Below, in pieces: positions 6,571-6,935 of a stretch of DNA of 6,935 bases (the stretch's first letter is position 1; every line of letters begins with the position of its first letter). The stretch is from assembly GCA_900546395.1 (NCBI GenBank), contig URDD01000101.1:1-6935 (forward strand), written 5' to 3'. A model generated the notes under the pieces. That model was not told where the DNA came from, made no database searches, and worked only from the letters and a program-made list of their open reading frames with translations. The DNA is from an uncultured Bacteroidales bacterium. GTDB lineage: Bacteria > Bacteroidota > Bacteroidia > Bacteroidales > UBA932. Both the position numbers and the translations under genes were made by a program.

Positions 6571-6689
6571 TGAACCTGAGATTTATGACTATTCTTAATG
6601 CCACTCTGCTCGGCCTTCTGTTCAAAATGACAGAGTTGGCATATCTTTCGACAGCGAACTCCTGATTAAGTCTGGATGACAGGGAGTAA
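6571..6689. other. Intergenic gap between cas2 and the convergent gene, with imperfect inverted repeats
   Basis: This 119-nt stretch holds no ORF of note and no CRISPR repeat. TGCCACTCTG (6599-6608) and CAGAGTTGGCA (6631-6641) form a 10-bp stem with one bulged base and a 22-nt loop. AGTCTGGATG (6669-6678) and CATCAGACT (6699-6707) form a second bulged stem across the stop codon of the next gene. An 8-bp direct repeat, ACTCCTGA, occurs at 6658-6665 and 6705-6712. Neither stem is followed by a T-tract, so they are weak terminator candidates for the two converging genes. Confidence 0.45.
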
Positions 6690-6935
6690 TCATTTCACCA
6701 TCAGACTCCTGACCTGTTCTTCAGAAAGCCCGGTCAGGGAAGAAATCTGTTCAACCGACATAGAAGCCATCAACATATTCCTCGCAATCTCAAACCTTTC
6801 TTCTTGACGTCCCTCTTCACGTCCTTTAGCTTCTCCTTGCTTCTTCGCAAAGTCTATCGTATTTTCATAATCGTAAATCATCTTCTGCGATTTTTGGTAA
6901 TCATAGTACTCATCAGGCGTGAAGTTACATAATTC
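6690..6935 (-). CDS. C-terminal end of an Rpn-family recombination-promoting nuclease / PD-(D/E)XK transposase, partial
   Basis: The minus-strand frame is open from the right edge to TGA at 6692-6690, giving 81 residues of a longer protein. It begins ELCNFTPDEYYDYQKS and carries the highly charged tract KKQGEAKGREEGRQEER, then a short helical tail, SVEQISSLTGLSEEQVRSL, resembling a small helix-turn-helix. This combination is typical of the C-termini of Rpn/PDDEXK_2 proteins, which are abundant in Bacteroidales. The nuclease domain lies outside the window, so activity cannot be judged. Such genes are mobile-element-like and often occupy variable regions. It converges on cas2, where a CRISPR array might be expected. 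Confidence 0.7.
   Translation of the reverse strand, partial: ELCNFTPDEYYDYQKSQKMIYDYENTIDFAKKQGEAKGREEGRQEERFEIARNMLMASMSVEQISSLTGLSEEQVRSLMVK

Noticed and set aside
6599..6641. Bulged inverted repeat as a degenerate CRISPR repeat or strong terminator
   Set aside because: There is a single copy, no similarity to the anti-repeat complement, and no T-tract.

Overview
The window is AT-rich DNA from a member of the Bacteroidales (Bacteroides, Prevotella or a relative). The evidence is: a Bacteroidetes-type outer-membrane beta-barrel C-terminus; a perfect Bacteroides-style promoter (TTTG, 19-nt spacer, TAACTTTG); start codons without Shine-Dalgarno sequences; and a large type II-C Cas9 of the Bacteroides kind. 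The core is a type II-C CRISPR-Cas locus with cas9, cas1 and cas2 on the + strand and a tracrRNA gene on the - strand just upstream of cas9.

Layout. 1-330: 3' end of a TonB-dependent-receptor-like outer-membrane protein, followed by a rho-independent terminator (350-385). 386-811: a 426-nt region with no confident protein gene. It holds one dubious small membrane-peptide ORF (538-675) and a minus-strand tracrRNA (about 759 down to 683) with its own promoter (764-794) and terminator. 812-5281: cas9, read in one frame throughout but interrupted by an in-frame amber codon at 3389-3391. 5278-6213: cas1, overlapping the cas9 stop as ATGA. 6238-6570: cas2. 6571-6689: short non-coding gap with imperfect inverted repeats. 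6690-6935: 3' end of a convergent Rpn-family (PD-(D/E)XK) nuclease/transposase gene.

The main observation is the state of cas9. The amber codon falls at the start of the HNH catalytic motif. Three codons further on, the position of the catalytic histidine (His840 in S. pyogenes Cas9) encodes Gln (CAA), and two more normally conserved motif positions also look substituted. All RuvC catalytic residues remain (Asp8, Glu734, His1059, Asp1062), and the frame stays open for 629 codons after the stop. So even if the amber were read through, the product should be a RuvC-only nickase-like Cas9. If it is not, the locus makes an 859-residue N-terminal fragment. cas1, cas2 and the tracrRNA look intact. 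No CRISPR array lies next to cas2, where related loci usually have one. This could be a recently inactivated system, a Cas9 kept for something other than double-strand cleavage, or a local sequence error; the sequence alone cannot decide.

If functional, Cas1-Cas2 would integrate spacers, RNase III would process the tracrRNA:pre-crRNA duplex, and Cas9 would use the guide.
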